Assembly: GCA_947493165.1 (NCBI GenBank) | Contig: CANLPY010000002.1 | Coordinates: forward strand, 186,001 to 250,000 | Source: an uncultured Erythrobacter sp. | GTDB taxonomy: Bacteria; Pseudomonadota; Alphaproteobacteria; Sphingomonadales; Sphingomonadaceae | Length of the DNA: 64,000 nt | Reading direction: 5' to 3' | Shown: positions 1 through 11,582 of the stretch, in pieces | How positions within the stretch are numbered: position 1 is the first letter of the stretch | Layout: the number at the start of each line of letters is the position of its first letter | Notes under the pieces: generated by a model | Seen by the model: the letters and a program-made list of their open reading frames with translations, nothing else | Told to the model about the DNA's origin: nothing | Database searches by the model: none | Program-made: the position numbers and the translations under genes

Positions 1-1
1 A

Positions 2-3294
<3,293 letters not shown>

Positions 3295-3295
<1 letters not shown>

Positions 3296-4704
3296 TGAGC
3301 AAACCCCTCGCCCCTTCTGTCAAATGGGTCCAAGCGGCTGCCGCTTGGCTACCGTTTGCCGATGCGGCGAGCGCCGATCTGCCATTGTCGCGCCTGCTGC
3401 GCCTTGCGCTGTTTCAAGTGAGCGTTGGCATGGCAACTGTGCTGCTCAATGGCACGTTGAACCGCGTTTTGATCGTGGAGCTGGGCACGCCTGCTTGGGT
3501 CATCGCATTGCTGATCGCTGTGCCCTTGCTGGTCGCACCGTTCCGCGCGCTGATCGGCCATAAATCTGATACCCACCGCTCTGTGCTCGGCTGGCGCCGT
3601 GTGCCCTACATCTGGTTTGGCACAATGGCGCAATTTGGCGGTCTGGCGATTATGCCGTTTGCTCTGCTGCTGCTGGCCAAGCCAGAAACATTCACGCTGG
3701 GCCTCATCAGCGCGGCTGCGGCGTTCCTGCTGACCGGCGGCGGCATTCACACCACGCAAACCGCTGGTCTTGCGCTGGCGACTGATCTTGCACCTGAAGA
3801 CAAGCGGCCCCGCGCGGTCGCGCTGCTTTATGTCATGTTGCTGGTCGGCATGATGCTGTCCGCCTTTGTGATCGGCGGATTGCTAGTCGACTTTTCTGAA
3901 ACGCGCCTTGTTCAAGTGATCCAAGGTGCAGCCGTGCTCACACTGTGGCTCAATGTTGTAGCCTTGTGGAAGCAGGAAGCGCGCAACAAAGAGCTTACCG
4001 CGCCTGATCGTGAAACCCCTGCATTTAAAGACTTGTGGCGCGCATTTGTGCGTGATGGCCGCAACGCCCGGCTGCTGACCGCCATTGGTATCGGCGCGGC
4101 CGGTTTTGCCATGCAAGACGTGTTACTTGAACCCTATGGCGGCGAAATTCTTGGTCTGTCAGTCGGCGCAACCACCGCGCTTACCGGTGCATGGGCCGCA
4201 GGAGCCTTACTCGGCTTTGTTGTGTCGGGCCGCTGGCTATCGCGCGGGGATGATCCCTTGCGCGTCGCAGGCGCTGGCCTTGTCACCGGGGTCGCAGCAT
4301 TCCTGCTGATCCTGTTTGCCGCGCCCTTTGCCTCGGTTGCTATGTTGTATGGCGGCGCCTTTGCCATCGGGCTTGGCTTGGGGCTGTTTTCGGTCGGCAC
4401 GCTGATTGAAGCGATGAGCATCGCCAAAAGCGAAACGGCAGGTCTGGCACTGGGCGCATGGGGCGCGGTGCAAGCAAGCTGTGCGGGCCTAGCGGTCGCG
4501 CTGGGCGGCGCAATCCGCGACATTGCCGCATGGGCATCAGGCGGAACCGAAGCTGCCCGCGCAACCGGCTATACCGCCGTCTATTCTATCGAAATCCTGC
4601 TGCTGCTGATCGGCCTTGTCGCCATCGGGCCGCTGGTCGGTCGTAACCGTAACGCTGGGAAGAACGCGCCCGCTCCGTTTGAGCTGCGCGAATTCCCGAC
4701 CTGA
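3295..4704 (+). CDS. lhaA: LhaA/PucC-family light-harvesting complex 1 assembly factor
   Basis: Major-facilitator-type membrane protein of the BCH2/PucC family, thought to help insert and assemble light-harvesting complexes in the intracytoplasmic membrane. The 469 residues include about twelve hydrophobic segments and family blocks such as LNGTLNRVLIVEL, GHKSDTHRSVLGWRRVPYIW, TQTAGLALATDLAPE and LGAWGAVQASCAGLA. Its place between bchM and puhA marks it as LhaA rather than a puc-operon PucC; sequence alone does not cleanly separate the two. The ATG shares one base with the bchM stop codon. Confidence 0.94.
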
Positions 4705-4726
4705 ATTTGAATGAGAGGAGTGTAAG

Positions 4727-5521
4727 ATGAATGCGACATACATAGTGGGCACGTTTGACGTGGCCGAATTGGTCTTTTTGACCTTCTTCGTGTTCTTCAT
4801 CGGTCTCGTGATCTACCTTAACCGCGAAAGCCGCCGTGAAGGCTATCCGCTTGAGGAAGAGCTTGGCGGCCGGGTTGATCCTTCGGGCAAGAAGTTAAGC
4901 GATGGCCCCGATAAGGTGTTCAAGCTGCCGCATGGCCGCGGTGAATACATTCCTGAAGCTGTGCCGCGCGATGCAGTTGATGTGCCCGGCACGCGCACAT
5001 TCGGTTCAGCCGGTGCGCCGTATCAACCTGATGGCGATGCGATGAAATCAGGCATGGGTCCAGGCGCTTACGCAAAGCGTGCAACTTATCCTGATCTCAC
5101 CGACGATGGCCGTCCGCGGATCGTGCCAATTGCCGCTGCGCATGAAATTGCGATCGCTCCAATGGACACCGATCCCGTTGGCCTTCCTGTTTATGACGCG
5201 AACAAGAAACTTGCCGGGAACGTCAGTGATGTGTGGGTTGATCAGTCCGAGCACATCATTCGCTATCTCGAAGTGACAACCAATTCAGGCAAGAAAGTGC
5301 TCGCGCCGATGTTCGTCGCCAAGGTCCAAGGCAAAGGCTTGCTGCTTGGTGATCTCACCCCGCTGATCGACATTGATGCGATTACCGCTGAACAATTCGA
5401 TGATGTGCCAACGCTTTCCACGCCGGGTCAGATCACCCGCGATGAAGAAGAGCGTGTGCAGGCGTATTACGGCGGCGGCTACCTCTACGCTAAGCCAGAG
5501 CGCGCGGAGCCTTGGATATGA
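4727..5521 (+). CDS. puhA: Photosynthetic reaction centre H subunit
   Basis: H subunit of the type-II reaction centre, which caps the L/M core on the cytoplasmic side and guides proton transfer to quinone QB. The 264 residues consist of one amino-terminal membrane helix (VAELVFLTFFVFFIGLVIYL region, about residues 9-30) followed by a soluble PRC-barrel-like domain. Family signatures are YLNRESRREGYPLE, DTDPVGLPVYDA, VWVDQSEHIIRYLEV and the terminal YYGGGYLYAKPERAEPW. The start at ATG 4727 follows a good ribosome site (GAGAGGAG). The core pufL and pufM genes lie outside the window. The stop overlaps puhB by 4 bp. Confidence 0.97.
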   Translation: MNATYIVGTFDVAELVFLTFFVFFIGLVIYLNRESRREGYPLEEELGGRVDPSGKKLSDGPDKVFKLPHGRGEYIPEAVPRDAVDVPGTRTFGSAGAPYQPDGDAMKSGMGPGAYAKRATYPDLTDDGRPRIVPIAAAHEIAIAPMDTDPVGLPVYDANKKLAGNVSDVWVDQSEHIIRYLEVTTNSGKKVLAPMFVAKVQGKGLLLGDLTPLIDIDAITAEQFDDVPTLSTPGQITRDEEERVQAYYGGGYLYAKPERAEPWI

Positions 5522-6174
5522 GCGAGATAACCCAAGTGCCAGCCTACCCATCGGCACAAGATGATCCGATGGGTACGCCAGCGGCTGATGAGCGCGTGCT
5601 GTGGCAAGGTCGCCCTGATCTGCGCGTGCTTGCACGTACCGCGTTCCACACCCGCGCGATTGGCATTTACTTCGCCGTACTGGCTGCCATCGCATTGGCG
5701 GTTGGCAGCATGGATAGCGCAGCGCTGGTCGTTGGCTTTGGGGCATTCGTGCTCGCGATACTCTATGCTGCGGCATGGTTGACCGTGAAGAACACGCTGT
5801 ACATCATCACCGATGCCCGCGTGATGATGCGGATCGGTATGGCGGTTGATAAGCGCATCAATGTACCGCTCAAAAAGGTGACTGCAGCCCATCTTGCCTC
5901 GCGCGGCAAAGGGTATGGCGACATCGCCCTTGAGCTTGGCGGAGAGCGCACTGTGCTTGGCTTTTTGCTTCTCTGGCCGCATGCTCGTCCGTGGCAAATC
6001 TCTCGCCCGCAACCGATGCTGCGCGCGATTGCCAATGTAGATCAAGTGGCAAGCGAGCTGGCGAATGCCTCCGCCCAATTCAACGCGATTGAGCGCGGTG
6101 ACTTTACGCCGCAAGCCAGTGCAGTCAGCACCGGCAATGCCGACACAACCGGCCTAGCGGGAGCCGCAGCATGA
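5518..6174 (+). CDS. puhB: Photosynthetic complex assembly protein PuhB
   Basis: Membrane protein required for normal reaction-centre assembly in Rhodobacter-type bacteria. The 218 residues begin MSEITQVPAYPS; I choose ATG 5518, which overlaps the puhA stop as ATGA, instead of the in-frame TTG 6 bp upstream. A segment starting ERVLWQGRPDLRVLARTAFHTR leads into two close hydrophobic helices (about residues 45-85), then a bacterial PH-type domain (NTLYIITDARVMMRIGMAVDKR). The family and gene order are characteristic. It overlaps puhC by 4 bp. Confidence 0.94.
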   Translation: MSEITQVPAYPSAQDDPMGTPAADERVLWQGRPDLRVLARTAFHTRAIGIYFAVLAAIALAVGSMDSAALVVGFGAFVLAILYAAAWLTVKNTLYIITDARVMMRIGMAVDKRINVPLKKVTAAHLASRGKGYGDIALELGGERTVLGFLLLWPHARPWQISRPQPMLRAIANVDQVASELANASAQFNAIERGDFTPQASAVSTGNADTTGLAGAAA

Positions 6175-6662
6175 GCGCACCTGCCCATTACGAATACGAT
6201 CATGAACATGGCGATATTCACAAAGCCCCGATCATTATGATGGGCGCTGTAATGGTAATTTCGGTCGCGCTCGCGGCGTCGGTCAGCTTCGGCATCTTCG
6301 ACCGCGTAGCCGTGCCCAGCGAAGTCCGCGCCGAAGCGGGCACACAGGCAAGCGCCAGCCGCCAGCTCAATTTCTTTGATGCAGAAGCCGGCGCGGTCAG
6401 CATCGTCGATGCCACCACCGGCGAAGAAATCGCCCGTTATGAACCAGGTACAGGCGGCTTTATTCGCTCAACCGTGCGCAGCCTTGCGCAAGCCCGCCAA
6501 GTGCGAGGCATCGGGGCTCAGCCGCCATTTGATCTAACTCAATGGGATGATGGCTCACTCTCGCTGACCGACACCACGACGGGAAAATCCGTGGAACTGG
6601 GATCATTCGGCTCGACCAATCGGGCCGTATTTGCCGCATTGCTGGAAAGGGATCAAAGCTAA
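6171..6662 (+). CDS. puhC: Photosynthetic complex assembly protein PuhC
   Basis: Small single-pass membrane protein needed for efficient assembly of the reaction centre-LH1 complex. The 163 residues have a short cytoplasmic, His-rich amino end (YEYDHEHGDIHKAP), one membrane segment (about residues 20-42) and a periplasmic domain with RQLNFFDAEAGAVSIVDATT and FIRSTVRSLAQARQVRG, both typical of PuhC. It is linked by ATGA to puhB and shares one base with the next small gene. No separate promoter is apparent. Confidence 0.92.
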   Translation: MSAPAHYEYDHEHGDIHKAPIIMMGAVMVISVALAASVSFGIFDRVAVPSEVRAEAGTQASASRQLNFFDAEAGAVSIVDATTGEEIARYEPGTGGFIRSTVRSLAQARQVRGIGAQPPFDLTQWDDGSLSLTDTTTGKSVELGSFGSTNRAVFAALLERDQS

Positions 6663-6949
6663 TGCCAAACCAATCATTCGAGACGCCTTGCCGAATATCG
6701 GTCGAGCAAAGCTCAGACCATTTTCACGCTCATGTCGAACTGGATGGCGATTACGCCATCGAACCCGGCGATAAAGTGCGCGTGCATGGCGACCCGATCC
6801 AGATCCCATTTGGCCACAGCGCCGTTTTTGAGCGCGCAGCGACCGTCACTCGCGCAGGCCCGCTTGATCGCGCGATTACGCGGATCGCGGCCTATTTCGA
6901 TTTGAAAGAACTTTACGAGGTTAGCTTCAATCCCGGGAGGATCAAATGA
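6662..6949 (+). CDS. Small conserved-position protein between puhC and acsF, function unknown
   Basis: A 95-residue acidic soluble protein without a signal peptide or membrane segment. A gene of this size between puhC and acsF is found in other aerobic phototrophs, but I know of no assigned function. The middle ([16 protein letters not shown]) and end ([12 protein letters not shown]-like, actual [14 protein letters not shown]) suggest a small beta-rich fold. Its ATG shares one base with the puhC stop, and its stop overlaps acsF as ATGA, so it is translated in lockstep with an assembly factor and the cyclase. An accessory role for the cyclase or for complex assembly is an inference from position only. 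Confidence 0.85.
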   Translation: MPNQSFETPCRISVEQSSDHFHAHVELDGDYAIEPGDKVRVHGDPIQIPFGHSAVFERAATVTRAGPLDRAITRIAAYFDLKELYEVSFNPGRIK

Positions 6950-8007
6950 ACGCTCACGCCGCCATGACAACCGAAGACGCGATGGAGATCGCGACCCAGG
7001 ATACGATCCTCACTCCGCGTTTCTACACCACGGATTTTGATGCGCTGGATGCGATTGATGTGTCGCTGGTGCGCGAAGAATGGGACCAATTGATCGCTGA
7101 TATGGTGGGCGATCCCAACAAGAAGCACTTTAAGCACAATGACAGCTTCACCGGTGTGATCGAAAACCTTGAGCCAGAACTTCGTGCCGAATTCACTGAC
7201 TTTCTCGTCAGTTCAATGACGTCGGAATTTTCCGGCTGCATCCTGTATGCAGAGATCGCTCGGCGCACGAAAAACCCTGATGTAAAACAGCTGTTCAAAT
7301 TGCTCGCCCGCGATGAAAGCCGCCATGCTGGTTTCATTAACGAGTCGCTGAAAGATGCAGGGATCGGCGTTGACCTTAGCTTTCTAACCAAGACCAAGAA
7401 GTACACATACTTCAAACCCAAATTCATCTGGTACGCGGTTTATCTGTCTGAAAAGATCGGCTATGCGCGATATATCACGATCTACCGGCACCTCGCGGCC
7501 AATCCAGAAAACAAATTCCACCCGATTTTCGATTGGTTCGAAGAATGGTGCAATGACGAATTTCGCCACGGCGAAGCGTTTGCCATGCTTCTACATGCTG
7601 ATCCAAAGCTGCTGAAAGGCTATAACAAGCTGTGGATCCGTTTCTTCCTACTGTCGGTCTACGCCACCATGTATGTGCGCGATCACGCCCGCCCCGTCTT
7701 CCACAAGGCGCTGGGCGTTGATCCGACCGAATATGATTATGAGGTCTTCAAGGTCACGAATCAGATCAGCCGTCAGGTGTTCCCGGTTGAGCTGGACATT
7801 GATAGCCCCGCCTTCCGCAATAATATGGAAGCGCTGCGTCAGGCGGCTCTGCGGATCGAAGAAGGCAAAGCGCAAGGCGGCATCGGAGGCATGGCCAAAC
7901 GCATCAGCGGCGTCGCTGGGGCAGGCTGGAACTTTGCCAAGATGTATTTCCAGCGGACCAAAACGAATGAACTTCCGCAAACGATCCGGCTCCAGCCTGC
8001 GTGGTAA
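6946..8007 (+). CDS. acsF: Aerobic Mg-protoporphyrin IX monomethyl ester cyclase
   Basis: Di-iron oxygenase that forms the isocyclic E ring of (bacterio)chlorophyll from Mg-protoporphyrin monomethyl ester using O2. The 353 residues match AcsF length. The two carboxylate-histidine iron motifs are DESRHAGF (near residue 124) and [10 protein letters not shown] (near residue 204), with the earlier glutamate in [11 protein letters not shown]. Family stretches are [12 protein letters not shown] and [11 protein letters not shown]. The presence of AcsF indicates bacteriochlorophyll synthesis under oxic conditions; the anaerobic BchE is not seen here. The start overlaps the preceding small gene by 4 bp. 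Confidence 0.97.
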   Translation: MNAHAAMTTEDAMEIATQDTILTPRFYTTDFDALDAIDVSLVREEWDQLIADMVGDPNKKHFKHNDSFTGVIENLEPELRAEFTDFLVSSMTSEFSGCILYAEIARRTKNPDVKQLFKLLARDESRHAGFINESLKDAGIGVDLSFLTKTKKYTYFKPKFIWYAVYLSEKIGYARYITIYRHLAANPENKFHPIFDWFEEWCNDEFRHGEAFAMLLHADPKLLKGYNKLWIRFFLLSVYATMYVRDHARPVFHKALGVDPTEYDYEVFKVTNQISRQVFPVELDIDSPAFRNNMEALRQAALRIEEGKAQGGIGGMAKRISGVAGAGWNFAKMYFQRTKTNELPQTIRLQPAW

Positions 8008-8849
8008 GTTGGAGCGGACATATCGTCCCCTTCGCGGTGACACTGCTGATCTGGTTCTTTGCAACCGGGCTAATCGCTTGGGCAGATAACCGCGACCGGG
8101 CGACCTTCACCACCAGCTTGGTGGTGGCGGGCGGCGTTGGCATTGCCGGTCTGATCGCTATTCTGATCTCTTCCCAATCGACCTCTACCCTGTCGGTCTA
8201 TCTCGCTTTTGTCGGCGCGCTAATGGTGTGGGGCTGGCATGAAGTTGGCTTTCTTACAGGCGCTGTCGCTGGGCCGCGGCGCGAGGTAAGCGACCCTACT
8301 CTACGCGGCTTTGATCGCTTCGCGCAGGCCAGCGCGACTGTAATCTATCATGAGATTGCGCTGGCGCTGACCGCGCTGACGCTGATTTCGCTCAGCTGGA
8401 ATGCTTCGAATCAGATCGGCGCGACGGTGTTTGTGCTGTTGTTCGTCATGCGGTTGTCGACCAAGCTCAATATGTTTGTTGGCGTGCCCAACACCAGCTT
8501 AGAGATTTTGCCGCCGCACCTTCACTACTTGAAGACCTATTTTGGCCGCAACCGGATGACGGTAATGCTGGCGCTATCCACGTTAGCAATCGCGGCTATC
8601 GCCATATGGTTTGCCTCGCTCGCTATGGCCGCGCCCGTTGGCAGTGCAGCGATGATCGGCGCCAGCCTGTTGTTCGCTCTGTGCCTGCTGGGCGCAATCG
8701 AACACGTCTTTCTCGCCCTGCCATTTCGCGACGGCGCGCTGTGGGGTTGGGCATTGCCAAAACGCATGGCCGCGCAGGCGAAAGTAGGCGGCGCACCTTC
8801 AAACACTCAGAATTCAATACAAGCAGAGGGATCGACCCATGGACTATGA
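8001..8849 (+). CDS. puhE: Photosynthetic complex assembly protein PuhE (DUF3623)
   Basis: Polytopic membrane protein of the PuhE family, which affects bacteriochlorophyll and reaction-centre levels in Rhodobacter. The 282 residues are mostly hydrophobic, with about seven membrane segments, and carry family stretches such as [38 protein letters not shown] and [12 protein letters not shown]. The best start is GTG 8001, which overlaps the acsF stop by 7 bp and opens directly into the first membrane helix. It overlaps hemA by 11 bp. Confidence 0.92.
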   Translation: MVSWSGHIVPFAVTLLIWFFATGLIAWADNRDRATFTTSLVVAGGVGIAGLIAILISSQSTSTLSVYLAFVGALMVWGWHEVGFLTGAVAGPRREVSDPTLRGFDRFAQASATVIYHEIALALTALTLISLSWNASNQIGATVFVLLFVMRLSTKLNMFVGVPNTSLEILPPHLHYLKTYFGRNRMTVMLALSTLAIAAIAIWFASLAMAAPVGSAAMIGASLLFALCLLGAIEHVFLALPFRDGALWGWALPKRMAAQAKVGGAPSNTQNSIQAEGSTHGL

Positions 8850-10059
8850 GGGCTATTTCAAGAGCGAATTGGACAGCGTTCGTGAAGAGGGCCGGTATCG
8901 GGTGTTTACCGATATCAAGCGGCATAAGGGTTCATTCCCTCATGCAACGCGCTTTATCGATGATGAAACGCGCGCGGTCACCGTGTGGTGCTCCAACGAT
9001 TACCTCGGCATGGGCCAACATCCTGATGTGATCGATGCGATGCACAACACGCTGGAGGAATGCGGCGCGGGCGCAGGCGGCACGCGCAATATTTCTGGTA
9101 CGAACCACTATCACGTGGAATTGGAAGCCGAACTTGCCGATCTGCACGGCAAAGAGGCCGCGCTGCTGTTCACCAGCGGCTATGTGTCCAACTGGGCCGG
9201 GATCGGGACGCTGGCCAGCAAGATTCCCAATTGCGTCGTATTTTCTGACGCGCTCAACCATGCGAGCATGATCGAAGGCATCCGCCATAGCCGAGCGCCC
9301 TATAAGATCTGGAATCACAATGACGCGGCGCATCTTGATGAGCTGCTGAGTGAATATGGTCCTGACGTGCCAAAACTGGTCGCGTTTGAAAGCGTGTATT
9401 CGATGGACGGCGATATTGCGCCAATCGCTGACATTCTTGACGTGTGCGAGAAGCACGGCGCGATGAGCTATATCGATGAGGTCCACGCGGTGGGCCTGTA
9501 CGGGCCTCGCGGTGGCGGCATTGCCGAACGCGAAGGGCTAATGGATCGGATCACGGTGATCGAAGGCACTTTGGGCAAGGCTTATGGTGTAATGGGCGGC
9601 TATATCGCCGGGAGCCGCAATCTGGTCGACTTCGTGCGCAGTTTTGCCAGCGGGTTCATCTTTTCAACCGCCCTTCCCCCTGCCGTAGCAGCGGGCGCGG
9701 CGGCAAGCATTCGTCACTTGAAACAAAGCAATGCAGAACGTGAATTGCAGCGCGACCGGGTGGCCAGCGTGCGCCGTTCGCTTGATACTCTGGGCATCCC
9801 GCATCTCGACAATCCGAGCCATATCGTTCCGGTGATGGTCGGGGATGCTAAAAAGTGCAAAATGATCAGCGATTGGCTGATGGATAATCACGGCATCTAT
9901 GTTCAGCCGATCAATTACCCGACCGTGCCGGTTGGGACAGAGCGTCTGCGCATTACACCTTCACCCGTTCACGACGACGGTGATATCGACCGGTTGGTCA
10001 ACGCATTGAGCGAAATCTGGTCGCAATGTGAGCTCGCGCGGATGGCGGTCGCCGCCTGA
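8839..10059 (+). CDS. hemA: 5-aminolevulinate synthase
   Basis: PLP-dependent enzyme condensing glycine and succinyl-CoA to 5-aminolevulinate, the entry step of the C4 (Shemin) tetrapyrrole pathway used by Alphaproteobacteria. The 406 residues match the family; blocks include [38 protein letters not shown] and [16 protein letters not shown], whose lysine forms the Schiff base with PLP. The ATG lies within the end of puhE and follows AGAGGGA. It is the last gene of the photosynthesis block, so its expression can rise with pigment synthesis. A terminator follows within 80 bp. Confidence 0.97.
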   Translation: MDYEGYFKSELDSVREEGRYRVFTDIKRHKGSFPHATRFIDDETRAVTVWCSNDYLGMGQHPDVIDAMHNTLEECGAGAGGTRNISGTNHYHVELEAELADLHGKEAALLFTSGYVSNWAGIGTLASKIPNCVVFSDALNHASMIEGIRHSRAPYKIWNHNDAAHLDELLSEYGPDVPKLVAFESVYSMDGDIAPIADILDVCEKHGAMSYIDEVHAVGLYGPRGGGIAEREGLMDRITVIEGTLGKAYGVMGGYIAGSRNLVDFVRSFASGFIFSTALPPAVAAGAAASIRHLKQSNAERELQRDRVASVRRSLDTLGIPHLDNPSHIVPVMVGDAKKCKMISDWLMDNHGIYVQPINYPTVPVGTERLRITPSPVHDDGDIDRLVNALSEIWSQCELARMAVAA

Positions 10060-10135
10060 CGCTAGGCGTCCGGCGTCTGACGTTTGGTGCTCGCAAAGGC
10101 GCATTAGCCTGCCGAACTGGACTTACCCCATAAGA

Positions 10136-10168
10136 AAAGGGCGACGTGGCCTAACCACACCGCCCTTT
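10136..10168. terminator. Bidirectional terminator between hemA and the pseudoazurin gene
   Basis: Two 14-base arms (10136-10149 and 10155-10168) pair with two mismatches around the loop CCTAA. The arm ends are AAAGGGCG on the left and CGCCCTTT on the right, so both transcripts end in a short U run. It lies between two convergent genes and would serve both. Confidence 0.75.
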
Positions 10169-10189
10169 CTCGTAGTGCTCTAAAGCGGC

Positions 10190-10765
10190 TTAGAGGCCAG
10201 CTTCGGTGAACAGTTCTTCGAAGACCCGGCCAGCGAGGCCAGGGTGGCTGACCGCTTTCGCAGCTTCGACGTTCGCATCCTGACCTTCGCCTTCGACAAT
10301 GATCATGCCGACCATGCCTGCCGCGTAGTGCGGAACGCACTGATAGCCGTACACGCCTGGTGTTGGCAGAACGTAAGAAACCGATTGGTTGATCTCACCT
10401 TCCCAGCCGCGAGCGCCTTCTGGGATCATGCCTTCGATAGAAGAAGACTGGTGGGTTGGATCGGTCGGTACGAAAGTAACCGTGTCACCAACCTGCGCTG
10501 TGAGCAGCTTTGGCTTGAACACTTGCATGCCGGTTCCGCCATCTGGATCGCGCGTGTACATTTGAACTTCGATGACCGTGCCGTTGGCTTCAACCTCTGG
10601 CTCAGCCGGAGCAGCAGCTTCTGCTGGCGCTTCTTCAGCAACCGGCGCTTCGACTTCTGCTTCTGCAGGAGCAGCAGTTGTATCGTCAGCTTCGCGGCCG
10701 CCACATGCCGAAAGGGCAAACATGCCAACTAGGGCAATTGAGCCCATCAATGCGTTACGCTTCAT
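10190..10765 (-). CDS. Lipid-anchored pseudoazurin-type blue copper protein
   Basis: Periplasmic electron carrier of the pseudoazurin group. The 191 residues start with a lipoprotein signal (MKRNALMGS, lipobox LSAC with Cys near 21), then an Ala/Glu/Pro-rich linker of about 40 residues, then the cupredoxin domain. Pseudoazurin signatures are VGDTVTFVPTDPTH, IEGMIPEGA and YQCVPHYAAGMVGM. They supply the type-1 copper ligands His (in PTHQS), Cys, His and Met. Most pseudoazurins are soluble; the lipid anchor and long linker would tether this one to a membrane. It faces the photosynthesis cluster convergently. A role as electron donor to the reaction centre or a terminal oxidase is inference from position. 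The stop at 10190 and ATG start are clear. Confidence 0.9.
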   Translation of the reverse strand: MKRNALMGSIALVGMFALSACGGREADDTTAAPAEAEVEAPVAEEAPAEAAAPAEPEVEANGTVIEVQMYTRDPDGGTGMQVFKPKLLTAQVGDTVTFVPTDPTHQSSSIEGMIPEGARGWEGEINQSVSYVLPTPGVYGYQCVPHYAAGMVGMIIVEGEGQDANVEAAKAVSHPGLAGRVFEELFTEAGL

Positions 10766-11096
10766 AATTCGTATTCCTCTTCAACGCTAAACCTTCGTCG
10801 ATCCCATAAGCGATTGCTTAGACGAGAAATGCCGCCCTGCCTAGCCGCTGAAAAGACCAATGATAACCGATACAAGAACTGGCGCGCGATAGAGTTCCAA
10901 GAAAAACATCGCTTTGTGAGCCATGCATTGCCGTTTCGGCACAAACCTCACAGCCGCACCGCCCGATGATGCCAATAGCTCCGCTCGGGTTAGGAACTGA
11001 GCAAAATGGCTATTTCTCAAAGCCGCGCATTCTGGTAGCAATGTGCAACTGAATAACGCGCCCTAATCTCATGCGCACCCCGATGGAGCCAAACGA
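10766..11096. other. Intergenic region, divergent promoters, no assured gene
   Basis: This 331-bp gap separates the leftward pseudoazurin gene from the rightward molybdenum hydroxylase operon, so it must hold both promoters. I found no strong sigma-70 boxes. The only coding-like stretch is the short reading frame listed at 10841-10924. Confidence 0.5.
10841..10924 (-). pseudogene. Possible 27-residue membrane peptide or gene remnant
   Basis: A short frame beginning MAHKAMFFLELYRAP and ending in a hydrophobic VLVSVIIGLFSG before TAG. The pattern of a short charged start followed by LELYRAPVL and a membrane helix resembles the start of small sphingomonad membrane proteins, which makes a truncated remnant plausible. 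No convincing ribosome site precedes the ATG. It could equally be chance. Confidence 0.2.
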
Positions 11097-11582
11097 ATGA
11101 TCACTTTCACCATCAACGGCGAGCAGCAAAGTTTGGACGTCGATCCGGCGATGCCAATTTTATGGGTCGTGCGCGAAAAGCTTGGCATGACCGGTACGAA
11201 GTTTGGTTGCGGCATTGCACAATGCGGAGCCTGTACCGTCCATTTGGACGGAGAACCGATCCGGTCTTGCTCCATGCCGCTTGCCGCAGCAGAGGGCCGT
11301 GAGATTACAACCATCGAAGGCATATCGGGCGAAGATGGCGGCATCAACGCGGTCCAGGAAGCTTGGATCAGCGAGCAAGTTCCGCAATGTGGATACTGCC
11401 AGTCGGGTCAGATCATGGCGGCCACGGCTCTCCTACGTGACAACCCCAGCCCCGGCGATGCCGATATCGACGCTGCAATGAGCGGTAACATCTGCCGCTG
11501 CGGAACCTACAAACGCATCCGTCAAGCGATCAAGGTTGCCGCCGGTATTGAGCAGCCCTCATCTGAGGAGACAGCAGCATGA
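11097..11582 (+). CDS. (2Fe-2S) subunit of a periplasmic molybdenum hydroxylase (IorA-like)
   Basis: Small electron-transfer subunit of a two-subunit xanthine-oxidase-family enzyme of the isoquinoline 1-oxidoreductase/aldehyde dehydrogenase type. The 161 residues contain a plant-ferredoxin-type cluster motif ([16 protein letters not shown], closing cysteine in RSC) and the second cluster domain with [10 protein letters not shown] and [12 protein letters not shown]. It has no signal peptide; such subunits are exported bound to the Tat-carrying large subunit encoded next, with which it overlaps by 4 bp. No cytochrome subunit gene is seen nearby. The substrate cannot be told from sequence. Confidence 0.93.
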   Translation: MITFTINGEQQSLDVDPAMPILWVVREKLGMTGTKFGCGIAQCGACTVHLDGEPIRSCSMPLAAAEGREITTIEGISGEDGGINAVQEAWISEQVPQCGYCQSGQIMAATALLRDNPSPGDADIDAAMSGNICRCGTYKRIRQAIKVAAGIEQPSSEETAA

